Source: Polynucleobacter difficilis (GTDB lineage: Bacteria > Pseudomonadota > Gammaproteobacteria > Burkholderiales > Burkholderiaceae). Taken from it: a DNA stretch of 64,000 nt. Position 1 is the stretch's first letter; each line of letters opens with the position of its first letter. The stretch spans positions 1,612,001 through 1,676,000 of the forward strand of contig NZ_CP023276.1 of assembly GCF_003065365.1 (NCBI RefSeq). Direction: 5' to 3'. The translations under genes and the position numbers were made by a program. Shown here piece by piece: positions 37,034 to 46,292 of the stretch. The notes beneath the pieces were generated by a model that was not told where the DNA came from, did no database searches, and saw only the letters and a list, made by a program, of their open reading frames with translations.

Positions 37034-37984
37034 GTGAACGTATTCCGAGGCTCTGCCCACCTTCGTGCCGCACCCCCTTGTGCCCTGACCATCGGTAATT
37101 TTGATGGCGTGCATCGGGGTCATCACGCCTTGCTCCAGGCATTGACGGAAGGTGCGCGCGCAAGAGGTCTTGCCTCCTGCGTGATGACGTTTGAGCCGCA
37201 CCCCAAAGAATTTTTTTCACCGGCCGAGGCACCGCCCCGCATCTTAAATTTGCGTGATAAGTTAACTGCCTTTGCGGACATTGGCATTGACCGCGTGGTG
37301 ATCGAGCGCTTTAATGCCGCCTATGCCAAATTAACCCCCGAGCAATTTGTTGCTGAAATTCTGCTGCGGCGCCTCAATACCAAATGGATTTTGATTGGCG
37401 ATGACTTCTGTTACGGCGCAAAACGTGCAGGGGACTTTGCTAGCTTAAAGCGTGCTGGTGAACAATTTGGTTTTGAGGTTTCGAATATCAATACTGTTTT
37501 AGAGAATCAAGAGCGGATCTCTAGCTCCGCACTGCGTAATGCACTAGCAGCTGGTGATATGGCCAAGGCAGCTCTTCTACTGGGCAGGCCTTACATGATT
37601 TCTGGGCACGTGATTTATGGTCGTCAACTCGGCAGAACACTCGGCTTTCCTACCTTGAACCTGGCTGTAGCAAATCACCTGAACGAACGAAAGCCTGCAA
37701 TGACCGGTATTTTTACCGTCCTCATTCATGGCCTTGGAGATACTCCATTGCCAGGGGTTGCCAGCCTAGGAGTTAGGCCAACGGTAGAAGATGCGGGGCG
37801 TGTTTTACTTGAAGTGCATTTATTTGATTTCAACGCCGACCTGTATGGCCGCATTATTCGCGTTGAACTCTTAGAAAAAATTCGGGACGAGGCAAAATAC
37901 CCTGATCTCGAAACACTGCAGTCCGCTATCCAAAACGATGCGCAATGTGCGCGTGATTATTTCCAGAAAAAAGTCCATGTCTGA
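37034..37984 (+). CDS. ribF: Bifunctional riboflavin kinase/FAD synthetase
   Basis: Makes FMN and FAD from riboflavin. Its 316 residues have an N-terminal FAD synthetase with 'TIGNFDGVHRGHHALLQ' and 'ISSSALRNAL', and a C-terminal kinase with 'GRTLGFPTLNL' and GVASLGVRPTV. The start is GTG, matching the family opening (MNVFRGSAHL). TATAAT (37004-37009) lies 24 nt upstream. Its end overlaps ileS by 8 nt; ribF-ileS-lspA is a widely conserved operon. Confidence 0.96.
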   Translation: MNVFRGSAHLRAAPPCALTIGNFDGVHRGHHALLQALTEGARARGLASCVMTFEPHPKEFFSPAEAPPRILNLRDKLTAFADIGIDRVVIERFNAAYAKLTPEQFVAEILLRRLNTKWILIGDDFCYGAKRAGDFASLKRAGEQFGFEVSNINTVLENQERISSSALRNALAAGDMAKAALLLGRPYMISGHVIYGRQLGRTLGFPTLNLAVANHLNERKPAMTGIFTVLIHGLGDTPLPGVASLGVRPTVEDAGRVLLEVHLFDFNADLYGRIIRVELLEKIRDEAKYPDLETLQSAIQNDAQCARDYFQKKVHV

Positions 37985-40838
37985 TAAATCCAATTCTTAT
38001 CCCGTTAACCTTCTGGAAACTGCTTTTCCAATGCGGGGCGACTTACCCAAGCGCGAGCCGCAATGGGTAGCTCAGTGGCAAAAAAATAAACTCTACGAAG
38101 CCATTCGGGCAGCGCATGCCGGGCAACCCAAATTCATCTTGCACGATGGCCCCCCTTATGCCAATGGCGATATTCACATTGGTCATGCGGTCAATAAGAT
38201 TCTCAAAGACATGATCGTTAAATCCCGTTGGCTGATGGGCTTTGATGCTGCCTACGTTCCTGGCTGGGACTGCCATGGCATGCCAATTGAAATCCAAATT
38301 GAAAAACAGTTTGGTAAAAATTTACCAACCGCAGAAGTACAGGCAAAAGCTCGCCAGTACGCCAGCGAGCAAATTGCGAAACAGAAAACCGACTTTGAGC
38401 GCTTGGGCGTTCTGGGCGACTGGAACAACCCCTACCTCACCATGAACTACCGCAATGAGGCGGATGAGATTCGTGCGCTCGGCTCCATTTGGAAAAAGGG
38501 TTACGTCTTCCGTGGTCTAAAACCGGTTAATTGGTGTTTTGATTGCGGCTCTGCGCTTGCTGAAGCCGAGGTCGAGTACCAAGATAAAACCGATCCTGCA
38601 GTCGATGTTGGTTTTGCTTTTGATGATGCGCAGCGAAGTAATTTAGCGAAGGCGTTTGGCATCCCGCACTTGCCAGAGAAAAAAGGCATGGTCGTAATCT
38701 GGACTACGACGCCATGGACGCTTCCCGCCAACCAAGCGCTCAATGTTCACCCCGAGCTGGAATACGCTTTGGTCGAGACCGATCAAGCCCTGCTTATTCT
38801 GGCAAAAGACCGTGTTGAAATTTGCCTGCAAGAGTATGGCCTCGAAGGCAAGGTCATCGCGACGTGCAAGGGTCAGCAATTAGCCGGCATCTCCTTTTGG
38901 CATCCACTCGCATCCCTAGATGAAGGCTACCGTCGCCTCTCCCCGATCTATCCAGCAGAGTACGTCACGCTCGATACGGGTACTGGTCTAGTGCACTGCT
39001 CGCCCGCCTATGGCGAGGAGGACTTTAAGTCGTGTAAAGCGAATGACTTAGTCGATAAGGATATTCTGAATCCAGTGATGGGCAATGGGGTCTATGCATC
39101 CTGGCTGCCCCTGTTTGCCAATGAATTTGTCTGGAAAGCCAACCCAAAAATTGTGGAAGCGCTGCGCAGTGCCGGTAGTCTTTTAAAAGACAAATCGTAT
39201 AGCCACTCCTATATGCATTGCTGGCGCCATAAAACACCGATCATTTATCGTGCTACTTCACAGTGGTTCGCTAGCATGGATAAAAAGCCGGCCGATGGAA
39301 AAGCGAGTTTGCGTGAAGCAGCACTAGAAGGCATCAACAATACGGAGTTCTATCCTGCTTGGGGTAAGCAGCGCCTGCACAGCATGATTGCCAATCGCCC
39401 AGACTGGACCTTATCGCGCCAGCGTCAATGGGGCGTCCCGATGGCCTTCTTGGTGCATAAAGAAACGGGTGAGCCACATCCCCGCACAGCCGAACTCTTG
39501 GAAGAAGTTGCCAAGCGGGTTGAGCAAGGCGGTATTGAGGCTTGGCAAAAACTCGATGTGGCTGAGTTGCTCGGCGACGATGCATCCCAATATGAAAAGA
39601 ACCGCGACACCTTAGACGTGTGGTTTGATTCAGGGACAACTCACTGGCATGTCATTCGTGGCTCACACCGTAATGAGCTCTATCGTCCCGAAGCTGAGAA
39701 TGCTGATGGCCGTTTGGCTGATTTGTATTTAGAGGGCTCAGACCAACACCGCGGCTGGTTTCACTCCTCGTTACTCACTGGCGCCATGCTCGATGGCAAG
39801 CCGCCTTACAAGGCATTGTTGACCCACGGTTTCACGGTCGATGGTCAAGGTCGGAAAATGAGTAAATCCGTCGGCAACGTTATCGCACCCCAACAGGTAG
39901 CCGATAAGTTAGGCGCTGAAATCATTCGTCTCTGGGTTGCCTCTACTGACTACTCAGGCGAGATGACCATCTCCGATGAGATCCTGAAACGGGTAGTTGA
40001 AAGCTATCGCCGCATGCGCAATACCTTGCGTTTCTTACTGGCGAACTTGGCTGACTTTGATCCAACCCAGCACAGCATGCCGAGCACAGAGTGGCTGGAA
40101 ATCGATCGCTATGCGGTTGCACTCGCGAAGCAGTTGCAGGAAGAGATTCAGGCGCACTACCAGGCTTATGAGTTCCAGCCCGCAGTGGCGCGCATGTTGA
40201 CCTTCTGCTCAGAAGACCTCGGCGGCTTCTACTTGGATATTCTCAAAGATCGCCTGTATACCAGCGCGCCCAATTCAAAAGAGCGACGCGCGGCGCAAAA
40301 CGCCTTATTCCACATCACCCGTAATCTCTTGAAATGGCTTGCTCCCTTCCTCTCCTTTACCGCAGAAGAAGCGTGGGCATCCTTCCCCCATGGATCTGAG
40401 AACAAAAGCAAGGGCTCTATCTTTATCGAAGAGTTCGGCACATTCCCCGATATCACCAAGGGCACTGAGTTGCTCGCCAAATGGAATCGCATTCGGGAGA
40501 TTCGCTCTGAGGTGACCAAGGCGATTGAGATTGAGCGCGAAGCAGGTCATGTTGGCTCCTCACTGCAAGCAGAGCTGACCATCAAAGTCGATAACGTCGA
40601 CTTTGCCATCCTGCACTCACTGGAAGACGATCTACGCTTTGTCACCATCACGTCCAGCGCCAATATTGAACTCAGCAGTGCGGGGCTAGAGGTTCTAGTG
40701 CGCGCAAGCCAATATAAAAAATGCGGTCGCTGCTGGCACCATACTGCAGACGTGGGCGCGGATCCTGCGCACCCTGAACTTTGCGGTCGCTGCATCAGCA
40801 ATTTATTTGGCGCTGGTGAACAGCGTGCCTTTGCATAA
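37977..40838 (+). CDS. ileS: Isoleucyl-tRNA synthetase
   Basis: Class I synthetase of 953 residues. It shows DGPPYANGDIHIGHAVNKI (HIGH), the CP1 editing domain with 'VIWTTTPWTLPANQA', and KMSKSVGN. The C-terminal zinc-binding domain has the cysteine pairs CGRC and CGRC (CGRCWHHTAD, then ELCGRC), so this is the eubacterial, mupirocin-sensitive type by architecture. ATG 37977 gives the usual N-terminus and overlaps the ribF stop by 8 nt. Confidence 0.98.
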   Translation: MSDKSNSYPVNLLETAFPMRGDLPKREPQWVAQWQKNKLYEAIRAAHAGQPKFILHDGPPYANGDIHIGHAVNKILKDMIVKSRWLMGFDAAYVPGWDCHGMPIEIQIEKQFGKNLPTAEVQAKARQYASEQIAKQKTDFERLGVLGDWNNPYLTMNYRNEADEIRALGSIWKKGYVFRGLKPVNWCFDCGSALAEAEVEYQDKTDPAVDVGFAFDDAQRSNLAKAFGIPHLPEKKGMVVIWTTTPWTLPANQALNVHPELEYALVETDQALLILAKDRVEICLQEYGLEGKVIATCKGQQLAGISFWHPLASLDEGYRRLSPIYPAEYVTLDTGTGLVHCSPAYGEEDFKSCKANDLVDKDILNPVMGNGVYASWLPLFANEFVWKANPKIVEALRSAGSLLKDKSYSHSYMHCWRHKTPIIYRATSQWFASMDKKPADGKASLREAALEGINNTEFYPAWGKQRLHSMIANRPDWTLSRQRQWGVPMAFLVHKETGEPHPRTAELLEEVAKRVEQGGIEAWQKLDVAELLGDDASQYEKNRDTLDVWFDSGTTHWHVIRGSHRNELYRPEAENADGRLADLYLEGSDQHRGWFHSSLLTGAMLDGKPPYKALLTHGFTVDGQGRKMSKSVGNVIAPQQVADKLGAEIIRLWVASTDYSGEMTISDEILKRVVESYRRMRNTLRFLLANLADFDPTQHSMPSTEWLEIDRYAVALAKQLQEEIQAHYQAYEFQPAVARMLTFCSEDLGGFYLDILKDRLYTSAPNSKERRAAQNALFHITRNLLKWLAPFLSFTAEEAWASFPHGSENKSKGSIFIEEFGTFPDITKGTELLAKWNRIREIRSEVTKAIEIEREAGHVGSSLQAELTIKVDNVDFAILHSLEDDLRFVTITSSANIELSSAGLEVLVRASQYKKCGRCWHHTADVGADPAHPELCGRCISNLFGAGEQRAFA

Positions 40839-40853
40839 TCAAATCAGATCGCT

Positions 40854-41360
40854 GTGAGCGCCAAGGCCGACCCCCACAATCAGCGCCGTTTTTATGGCTG
40901 GCTCAGCTTGGCCTGTCTTGTCCTCGTTTTAGATCAAGCAAGCAAATTATGGGCGCAAACATCGCTGCAATATGCCGTGCCTGCGCCAGTCACCGGTTTT
41001 TTAAACTGGTTCTTGATTTACAACCCAGGCGCCGCGTTTTCTTTTTTGGCTAGTAGTGGTGGTTGGCAACGCTGGCTCTTTACCGTGCTGGGAACGGCCG
41101 CTGCTATTTTTATGATTTGGTATTTGCGCCGACACCAAAACGATACGCTGCTTTCCTTGGCAATTAGCTTTATTTTGGGCGGCGCAGTCGGCAACGTGAT
41201 TGATCGCCTTGTCTATGGCGCTGTCGTGGACTTTATTGATCTGTACTATGGGCAATGGCATTGGCCCGCCTTCAATCTGGCCGATAGCGCCATTGTGCTT
41301 GGCGCAGCCCTAATAATCTGGGGTGAAATCCGTCCCAAAAGAGCATCAACCCCCACCTAA
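40854..41360 (+). CDS. lspA: Lipoprotein signal peptidase II
   Basis: An inner-membrane aspartyl protease of 168 residues and four helices that cleaves prolipoprotein signal peptides. The conserved blocks are LVLDQASKLW, IYNPGAAFSFL, and the catalytic pair of aspartates in GNVIDRLVYGAVVDFIDL and FNLADSAI. The start is GTG; 15 bp separate it from ileS. The E. coli partners fkpB and ispH are about 9 kb away rather than downstream. Confidence 0.96.
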   Translation: MSAKADPHNQRRFYGWLSLACLVLVLDQASKLWAQTSLQYAVPAPVTGFLNWFLIYNPGAAFSFLASSGGWQRWLFTVLGTAAAIFMIWYLRRHQNDTLLSLAISFILGGAVGNVIDRLVYGAVVDFIDLYYGQWHWPAFNLADSAIVLGAALIIWGEIRPKRASTPT

Positions 41361-41397
41361 TCTAGCCATTCTGCTCAAACCCGTTTAATCTTCGACT

Positions 41398-42615
41398 ATG
41401 CAGTCACTTCTCAATAAAAAAATTGTTCTCGGCATCTCGGGTGGCATTGCCGCCTATAAGTCTGCCGAATTAGCTCGCCTACTGATGCAAGAGGGGGCAA
41501 GCGTTCAAGTCGTCATGACCGAGGCTGCAACCCAGTTCATCACACCCGTAACCATGCAAGCATTAACTGGTAATCCTGTGTTCACGAATCAATGGGATGC
41601 GCGCATCAATAATAATATGGCGCACATTGAGTTATCGCGCGCCGCAGATGCGATTTTGATTGCGCCTGCTAGCGCTGATTTGATGGCCAAGCTATCCCTT
41701 GGTCTCGCCGATGATCTCCTCACCACCCTTTGCCTCGCGCGCGATTGCCCTTTGCTCTTGGCGCCCGCGATGAACTTGCAGATGTGGCAACACCCCGCAA
41801 CTGTGCGCAGTGCGGAGCGCTTGCGCAGTGATCACGCTGAATTACTCGGACCCGCCAGTGGCGCCCAAGCTTGCGGTGAAGTGGGTATGGGCAGAATGCT
41901 CGAGCCCGCTGAAATCACCGAGCAATTGATTGCCTTCTTTCAGAAAAAAGTACTGGCAGGAAAACGGGTATTAATTACTGCAGGCCCTACGTTTGAGGCA
42001 ATTGATCCGGTACGTGGCATTACCAACCGCAGTTCCGGCAAGATGGGCTTTGCCATAGCCAGAGCCGCTCTGGAGGCTGGCGCAGAAGTGCACCTAATCG
42101 CGGGTCCATGTGAGTTAGATACCCCCCTTCTTGCTGCAGGAAAAATCCAGCGGACCGATGTGGTTTCGGCCAAAGACATGTATGAGGCAGTGATGGCCTC
42201 GCCCACTTGCGATCTATTTTTTGGTGTTGCCGCAGTAGCGGACTGGGCCATTGCCAACCCCTCCAAAGAAAAGATCAAACGTCAGGGCGGCGGCAAATCG
42301 ACGCCGAATATTGAGTTCGCCCCCAACCCTGATATTTTGCTTACTATGGCGCAGTCTGCCAAAAAGGCTAAAGGTAAGCCATATCCCTACTGTGTTGGTT
42401 TTGCTGCCGAGTCAACCAAACTCGAAGAGCATGCAGATGACAAGCGCAAGCGCAAAGGCATCCCGCTGATTATTGGCAATATCGGCCCCGATACCTTTGG
42501 TAGCGACCAAAATCAACTGCTTCTGATTCATGAGCGTGGCAGTAAGAAATTAGCAAAAGCTCCAAAGCTGCAGCTCGCACGCCAACTCATTCAATTTGTT
42601 GCAACCCAACTCTAA
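41398..42615 (+). CDS. coaBC: Phosphopantothenoylcysteine decarboxylase/synthase
   Basis: Bifunctional flavoenzyme of CoA synthesis, 405 residues. The N-terminal decarboxylase has 'LGISGGIAAYKSAELAR', the 'PAMNLQMW' loop and the flexible flap with CGEVGMGRMLEP. The C-terminal synthase begins with ITAGPTFEAIDPVRGITN and includes 'SSGKMGFAIA'. It is 37 bp after lspA, and dut starts 7 bp after its stop, the coaBC-dut order known from E. coli. Confidence 0.97.
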   Translation: MQSLLNKKIVLGISGGIAAYKSAELARLLMQEGASVQVVMTEAATQFITPVTMQALTGNPVFTNQWDARINNNMAHIELSRAADAILIAPASADLMAKLSLGLADDLLTTLCLARDCPLLLAPAMNLQMWQHPATVRSAERLRSDHAELLGPASGAQACGEVGMGRMLEPAEITEQLIAFFQKKVLAGKRVLITAGPTFEAIDPVRGITNRSSGKMGFAIARAALEAGAEVHLIAGPCELDTPLLAAGKIQRTDVVSAKDMYEAVMASPTCDLFFGVAAVADWAIANPSKEKIKRQGGGKSTPNIEFAPNPDILLTMAQSAKKAKGKPYPYCVGFAAESTKLEEHADDKRKRKGIPLIIGNIGPDTFGSDQNQLLLIHERGSKKLAKAPKLQLARQLIQFVATQL

Positions 42616-42622
42616 AAACACC

Positions 42623-43072
42623 ATGCAAACACTGCAAGTCAAAATTCTCGATGAACGCATGCGCGATCAAATGCCGAGCTACGGCACTCCGGGTAGTGCC
42701 GGCCTAGACCTGCGTGCCTGTATCGATGCCGCCATGGTGATTGCTCCAGGTCAAACGGTATTGGTACCGACTGGCTTGTCCATCTACGTAGAAGATCCAC
42801 GCTACGCAGCCCTCATCCTGCCGCGCTCAGGCCTCGGTCATAAGCATGGCATTGTGCTGGGTAACCTTGTCGGCCTGATTGATTCCGATTACCAGGGGCA
42901 ACTCATGGTGAGCACGTGGAATCGCAGCAGCACGCCCTTCACCCTTGAGCCCATGGAGCGCTTAGCGCAGCTCGTGATCGTGCCCATACAGCAAGTGGAA
43001 CTCAAGATCGTCGATGAGTTCGCTGAAAGCAGTCGCGGGACGGGCGGGTTTGGAAGTACGGGGAGAGGATAA
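42623..43072 (+). CDS. dut: Deoxyuridine 5'-triphosphate nucleotidohydrolase
   Basis: Hydrolyses dUTP to keep uracil out of DNA and supply dUMP. The 149-residue trimeric type shows all five motifs: GSAGLDLRA, LILPRSGLG, 'GNLVGLIDSDYQGQL', ERLAQLVI and the C-terminal RGTGGFGSTGRG. ATG 42623 follows the coaBC stop by 7 bp. Confidence 0.97.
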   Translation: MQTLQVKILDERMRDQMPSYGTPGSAGLDLRACIDAAMVIAPGQTVLVPTGLSIYVEDPRYAALILPRSGLGHKHGIVLGNLVGLIDSDYQGQLMVSTWNRSSTPFTLEPMERLAQLVIVPIQQVELKIVDEFAESSRGTGGFGSTGRG

Positions 43073-43080
43073 ATCGAATC

Positions 43081-43389
43081 ATGCGGGTTATGAGAACGAT
43101 TGCACCTGTCTCGCCCGGCGAGATGTTAGAAGAAGAATTTTTAAAGCCACTGGGTCTTACCAAATATCGTCTGGCTAAAGATATCGGAGTGCCTCCGCAA
43201 CGTATTGGTGACATTGTTGCAGGAAAACGCTCCATTACCGCCGATACCGATCTGCGCCTCTGTAAATACTTTGGACTGAGTGATGGCTGGTGGCTAAGAG
43301 GGCAGGCAAGCTACGACACCGCAGTTGCAAAGAGTAATTTAGCCGATGTTTTGAAACGGATTGAGCCCTGCCAGTTACTTGCTGCCTAA
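43081..43389 (+). CDS. higA: HigA-family addiction-module antitoxin / XRE regulator, no toxin seen
   Basis: A 102-residue protein with an XRE helix-turn-helix (about 28-65: KYRLAKDIGVPPQRIGDIVA). The opening 'PVSPGEMLEEEFLKPLGLT' and the later 'DGWWLRGQASYDTAVAK' are the usual HigA/VapI pattern. HigB toxin genes normally precede or abut higA, but here the upstream gene is dut (8 bp away) and the downstream gene is the opposing clpA. It is therefore either an orphan antitoxin or a small DNA-binding regulator. A terminator follows. Confidence 0.8.
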   Translation: MRVMRTIAPVSPGEMLEEEFLKPLGLTKYRLAKDIGVPPQRIGDIVAGKRSITADTDLRLCKYFGLSDGWWLRGQASYDTAVAKSNLADVLKRIEPCQLLAA

Positions 43390-43410
43390 GGCAGAAAAGA
43401 TACGGGCCAA

Positions 43411-43442
43411 AAAAATACCAACCGAAAGGTTGGTATTTTTCA
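43411..43442. terminator. Terminator with GAAA tetraloop between higA and clpA
   Basis: Perfect 10-bp stem AATACCAACC (43414-43423) / GGTTGGTATT (43428-43437) closed by GAAA, with A-rich and T-rich flanks. It can work in both directions, ending coaBC-dut-higA on the plus strand and clpSA on the minus strand. Confidence 0.9.
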
Positions 43443-43465
43443 TTACAAGCTAGTTTACTGAGAAG

Positions 43466-45772
43466 TTAGATTTCCTCAGCAGGCGCCACATCGGTCTTGC
43501 TGGCCTTCGTTGGTGGGGTAGCCTGATGAATGTCCAGCAGCACTTTGCCGTCCGCATCAATCCCAACCGCAACCGTACCGCCTTGCGCCAGGCGACCAAA
43601 GAGCAATTCATCCGCAAGGGCTTTGCGGACGGTGTCCTGAATAATGCGTTGCATTGGCCTTGCGCCCATTAAAGGATCAAAACCGTGTTTCGCTAAATGT
43701 GCCCGTAACTCAGGACTGAAGGTAGCGTCGACTTTCTTCTCATGCAACTGCTCTTCAAGCTGCATTAAGAACTTGTCAACTACCCGCATGATGATGGTCT
43801 CATCGAGCGCCTTAAAGGACACAATCGCATCTAAGCGGTTACGGAACTCTGGCGTAAAGAACTTCTTGATATCGGCCATCTCATCGCCAGACTCACGTGC
43901 ATTGGTAAAGCCAATAACCGACTTCTGCATGGCTTCAGCACCGGCGTTCGTGGTCATGATGATGATGACGTTGCGGAAATCCGTCTTACGGCCATTGTTG
44001 TCGGTGAGCGTGCCGTGATCCATCACCTGCAAGAGAATGTTAAAAATGTCCGGATGGGCTTTTTCAACCTCGTCGAGCAACAACACGCAATGGGGCTTCT
44101 TATTGACCGCCTCAGTTAACAAACCGCCCTGATCAAAACCAACATAGCCTGGAGGCGCGCCGATTAAACGGCTCACCGCATGGCGCTCCATGTACTCCGA
44201 CATGTCAAAGCGCAATAACTCAATGCCGAGAATGTAAGCCAGTTGTTTTGCAACCTCCGTCTTACCAACACCGGTTGGGCCCGAGAACAAGAAGGAACCA
44301 ATGGGACGATCAATCTTGCCAAGACCGGCACGCGTCATCTTAATCGCGCTTGCCAACGCTTCGATCGCTGGATCCTGACCAAAGACGACGCTCTTAATGT
44401 CGCGGTCCAAGGTTTGCAATTTACTGCGGTCATCAACCGTGACCGATTGCGGTGGTATACGTGCAATCTTAGCTACAATCTCCTCAATCTCAGGGCGGCC
44501 AATGGTTTTCTTCTGTTTTGATTTAGGCAAGATACGCTGGGCAGCGCCTGCTTCATCAATCACATCAATTGCTTTATCCGGCAAATGGCGATCATTGATG
44601 TAGCGTGAGGACAATTCAGCAGCAGCAACCAAGGCAGCAGAAGCGTATTTCACGCTGTGGTGCTCTTCAAAGCGGGACTTCAGGCCGCGCAAGATTTGCA
44701 CCGTCTGATCAACCGTAGGCTCAACCACATCAACCTTTTGGAAGCGACGCGCCAGTGCAGCATCCTTTTCAAAAATACTGCGGTATTCGGTAAAGGTGGT
44801 GGCGCCAATGCACTTGAGCTGGCCGTTCGATAAAGCAGGCTTAAGTAAATTACTGGCATCCAAGGTGCCGCCCGAAGCAGCGCCAGCACCAATCAAAGTG
44901 TGAATCTCATCGATAAACAAAATACCGTTGGAATTATCTTTCAGGGCTTTGAGCACACCCTTCAAGCGCTGCTCAAAATCACCGCGGTATTTAGTGCCAG
45001 CAAGCAGTGCGCCCATGTCCAGCGAATAGACCGTGGCATTGGCCAAAATATCAGGCACTTCGCCCTTGGTTATGCGCCATGCTAAGCCTTCCGCAATCGC
45101 GGTTTTACCTACGCCGGCCTCACCTACTAAGAGTGGATTATTTTTACGACGACGGCAGAGCACTTGCACTACGCGCTCGACTTCACTGTCGCGCCCAATT
45201 AGGGGGTCAATCTTGCCTTGGCGGGCCATGGCATTGAGGTTTTGCGTGAACTGATCAAGCGGGCTTTCTTTGCCGCTGGCCGCTGACTCTTCAGTCTCTT
45301 GGCTTGGATCCGCCGCCTTTGCTGGCTCAACTTGATCCTTGCGAATGCCGTGGCTAATAAAGTTGACTACATCTAAGCGAGTAACGCCTTGCTGCTGCAA
45401 GAAATACACCGCGTGCGAATCCTTCTCACCAAAAATGGCGACCAGCACATTAGCGCCAGTTACTTCCTTCTTGCCGTTGGAAGTGGATTGCACGTGCATG
45501 ATCGAGCGCTGAATCACCCGCTGAAATCCCAGCGTCGGTTGTGTATCCACTTCCTCGGTGCCAGGCACAACTGGGGTGTTGTCATTGATAAAGTTTTTAA
45601 GCTGAGCACGCAGCTCAGCAATGTTCACTGAACACGCTTTCAGGACCTCCACTGCAGTCGCGTTATCGAGGAGCGCAGCCAGAAGATGTTCGACGGTGAT
45701 GAACTCGTGCCGCGCGGCCCGCGCATCAACAAACGCCATGTGCAAGCTCACTTCTAATTCTTGGGCAATCAT
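43466..45772 (-). CDS. clpA: ATP-dependent Clp protease ATPase subunit ClpA
   Basis: AAA+ unfoldase that feeds ClpP. The 768 residues have the ClpA N-domain (1-140, where ClpS binds), D1 with Walker A GEAGVGKT (217-224) and FIDEIHTLIGAG, and D2 with GPTGVGKT and LLDEVEKAHPDI. The ClpP-docking loop is KSVIGFTN (IGF). ATG 45772 overlaps the clpS stop (ATGA), so clpS-clpA are coupled. Confidence 0.97.
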   Translation of the reverse strand: MIAQELEVSLHMAFVDARAARHEFITVEHLLAALLDNATAVEVLKACSVNIAELRAQLKNFINDNTPVVPGTEEVDTQPTLGFQRVIQRSIMHVQSTSNGKKEVTGANVLVAIFGEKDSHAVYFLQQQGVTRLDVVNFISHGIRKDQVEPAKAADPSQETEESAASGKESPLDQFTQNLNAMARQGKIDPLIGRDSEVERVVQVLCRRRKNNPLLVGEAGVGKTAIAEGLAWRITKGEVPDILANATVYSLDMGALLAGTKYRGDFEQRLKGVLKALKDNSNGILFIDEIHTLIGAGAASGGTLDASNLLKPALSNGQLKCIGATTFTEYRSIFEKDAALARRFQKVDVVEPTVDQTVQILRGLKSRFEEHHSVKYASAALVAAAELSSRYINDRHLPDKAIDVIDEAGAAQRILPKSKQKKTIGRPEIEEIVAKIARIPPQSVTVDDRSKLQTLDRDIKSVVFGQDPAIEALASAIKMTRAGLGKIDRPIGSFLFSGPTGVGKTEVAKQLAYILGIELLRFDMSEYMERHAVSRLIGAPPGYVGFDQGGLLTEAVNKKPHCVLLLDEVEKAHPDIFNILLQVMDHGTLTDNNGRKTDFRNVIIIMTTNAGAEAMQKSVIGFTNARESGDEMADIKKFFTPEFRNRLDAIVSFKALDETIIMRVVDKFLMQLEEQLHEKKVDATFSPELRAHLAKHGFDPLMGARPMQRIIQDTVRKALADELLFGRLAQGGTVAVGIDADGKVLLDIHQATPPTKASKTDVAPAEEI

Positions 45773-46116
45773 GCTTCCTCCATAGTGCACTGTAGTGGGT
45801 GACCCGCTTCACGGGATAGCTCAACAACCTGGTGCACTTTGGTGGCAGCCACGTCACGGGTAAAGATTCCGCAAACGCCTTTGCCAGCCAAATGAACCTG
45901 GAGCATGATCCGGGTGGCCGTCTCATGATCCTTATTAAAGTATTCCTGAATCACCATCACCACGAACTCCATGGGGGTGTAATCATCATTAAGGAGCATC
46001 ACTTTGAACATGGCAGGGGCTTTGAGCTTCTCTGCCTGCTTTTCGAGTAATGCGGTGTCGCCAATACCCGGAATTAATGGGTTGGTATTACCAGGAATTT
46101 TGATTGCGCGACTCAT
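45769..46116 (-). CDS. clpS: ClpA adaptor protein ClpS
   Basis: A 115-residue N-degron adaptor that brings substrates with destabilising N-termini to ClpAP. Typical blocks are 'FKVMLLNDDYTPMEFVV', AGKGVCGIFTRDVA and 'HPLQCTMEEA'. ATG 46116 is chosen; another in-frame ATG lies three codons upstream (46125). TAGAAT on the minus strand lies 7 nt before ATG 46116, which favours this start. It is the first gene of clpS-clpA. Confidence 0.95.
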   Translation of the reverse strand: MSRAIKIPGNTNPLIPGIGDTALLEKQAEKLKAPAMFKVMLLNDDYTPMEFVVMVIQEYFNKDHETATRIMLQVHLAGKGVCGIFTRDVAATKVHQVVELSREAGHPLQCTMEEA

Positions 46117-46123
46117 ATGAACC

Positions 46124-46129
46124 ATTCTA
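46124..46129 (-). promoter_or_regulatory. Possible -10 box of clpS
   Basis: TAGAAT on the minus strand with 7 nt to the clpS ATG. No clear -35 is seen at 17 nt spacing. If used, the mRNA would be leaderless or nearly so. Confidence 0.4.
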
Positions 46130-46201
46130 AACACAAGGCAGAAACCTTGACTCAAACCACGTTATGTTGCAAAAAAACGGCAAAAACTGGGGTTAAAGAT
46201 C

Positions 46202-46209
46202 ATATGGGG
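46202..46209 (-). promoter_or_regulatory. Possible sigma-32 -10 element upstream of clpS
   Basis: The minus strand reads CCCCATAT, a perfect match to the heat-shock -10 consensus CCCCATNT, about 85 nt upstream of clpS. The -35 at 14 nt spacing is CTTTTTA, a weak match to CTTGAAA. Confidence 0.3.
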
Positions 46210-46263
46210 ACGATTTTGGAGATAAAAAGGGGTTTCTCCTAGTACGAATAACACCATAACTCC

Positions 46264-46292
46264 TTGACACCCCTGCCAAAAGGGCAAACAAT
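46264..46292 (+). promoter_or_regulatory. Probable cspA promoter with long leader
   Basis: TTGACA (46264-46269), 17 nt, AACAAT (46287-46292). Transcription from here would give a leader of about 105 nt before cspA, a usual arrangement for cold-shock mRNAs. GGAG precedes the ATG. Confidence 0.55.
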
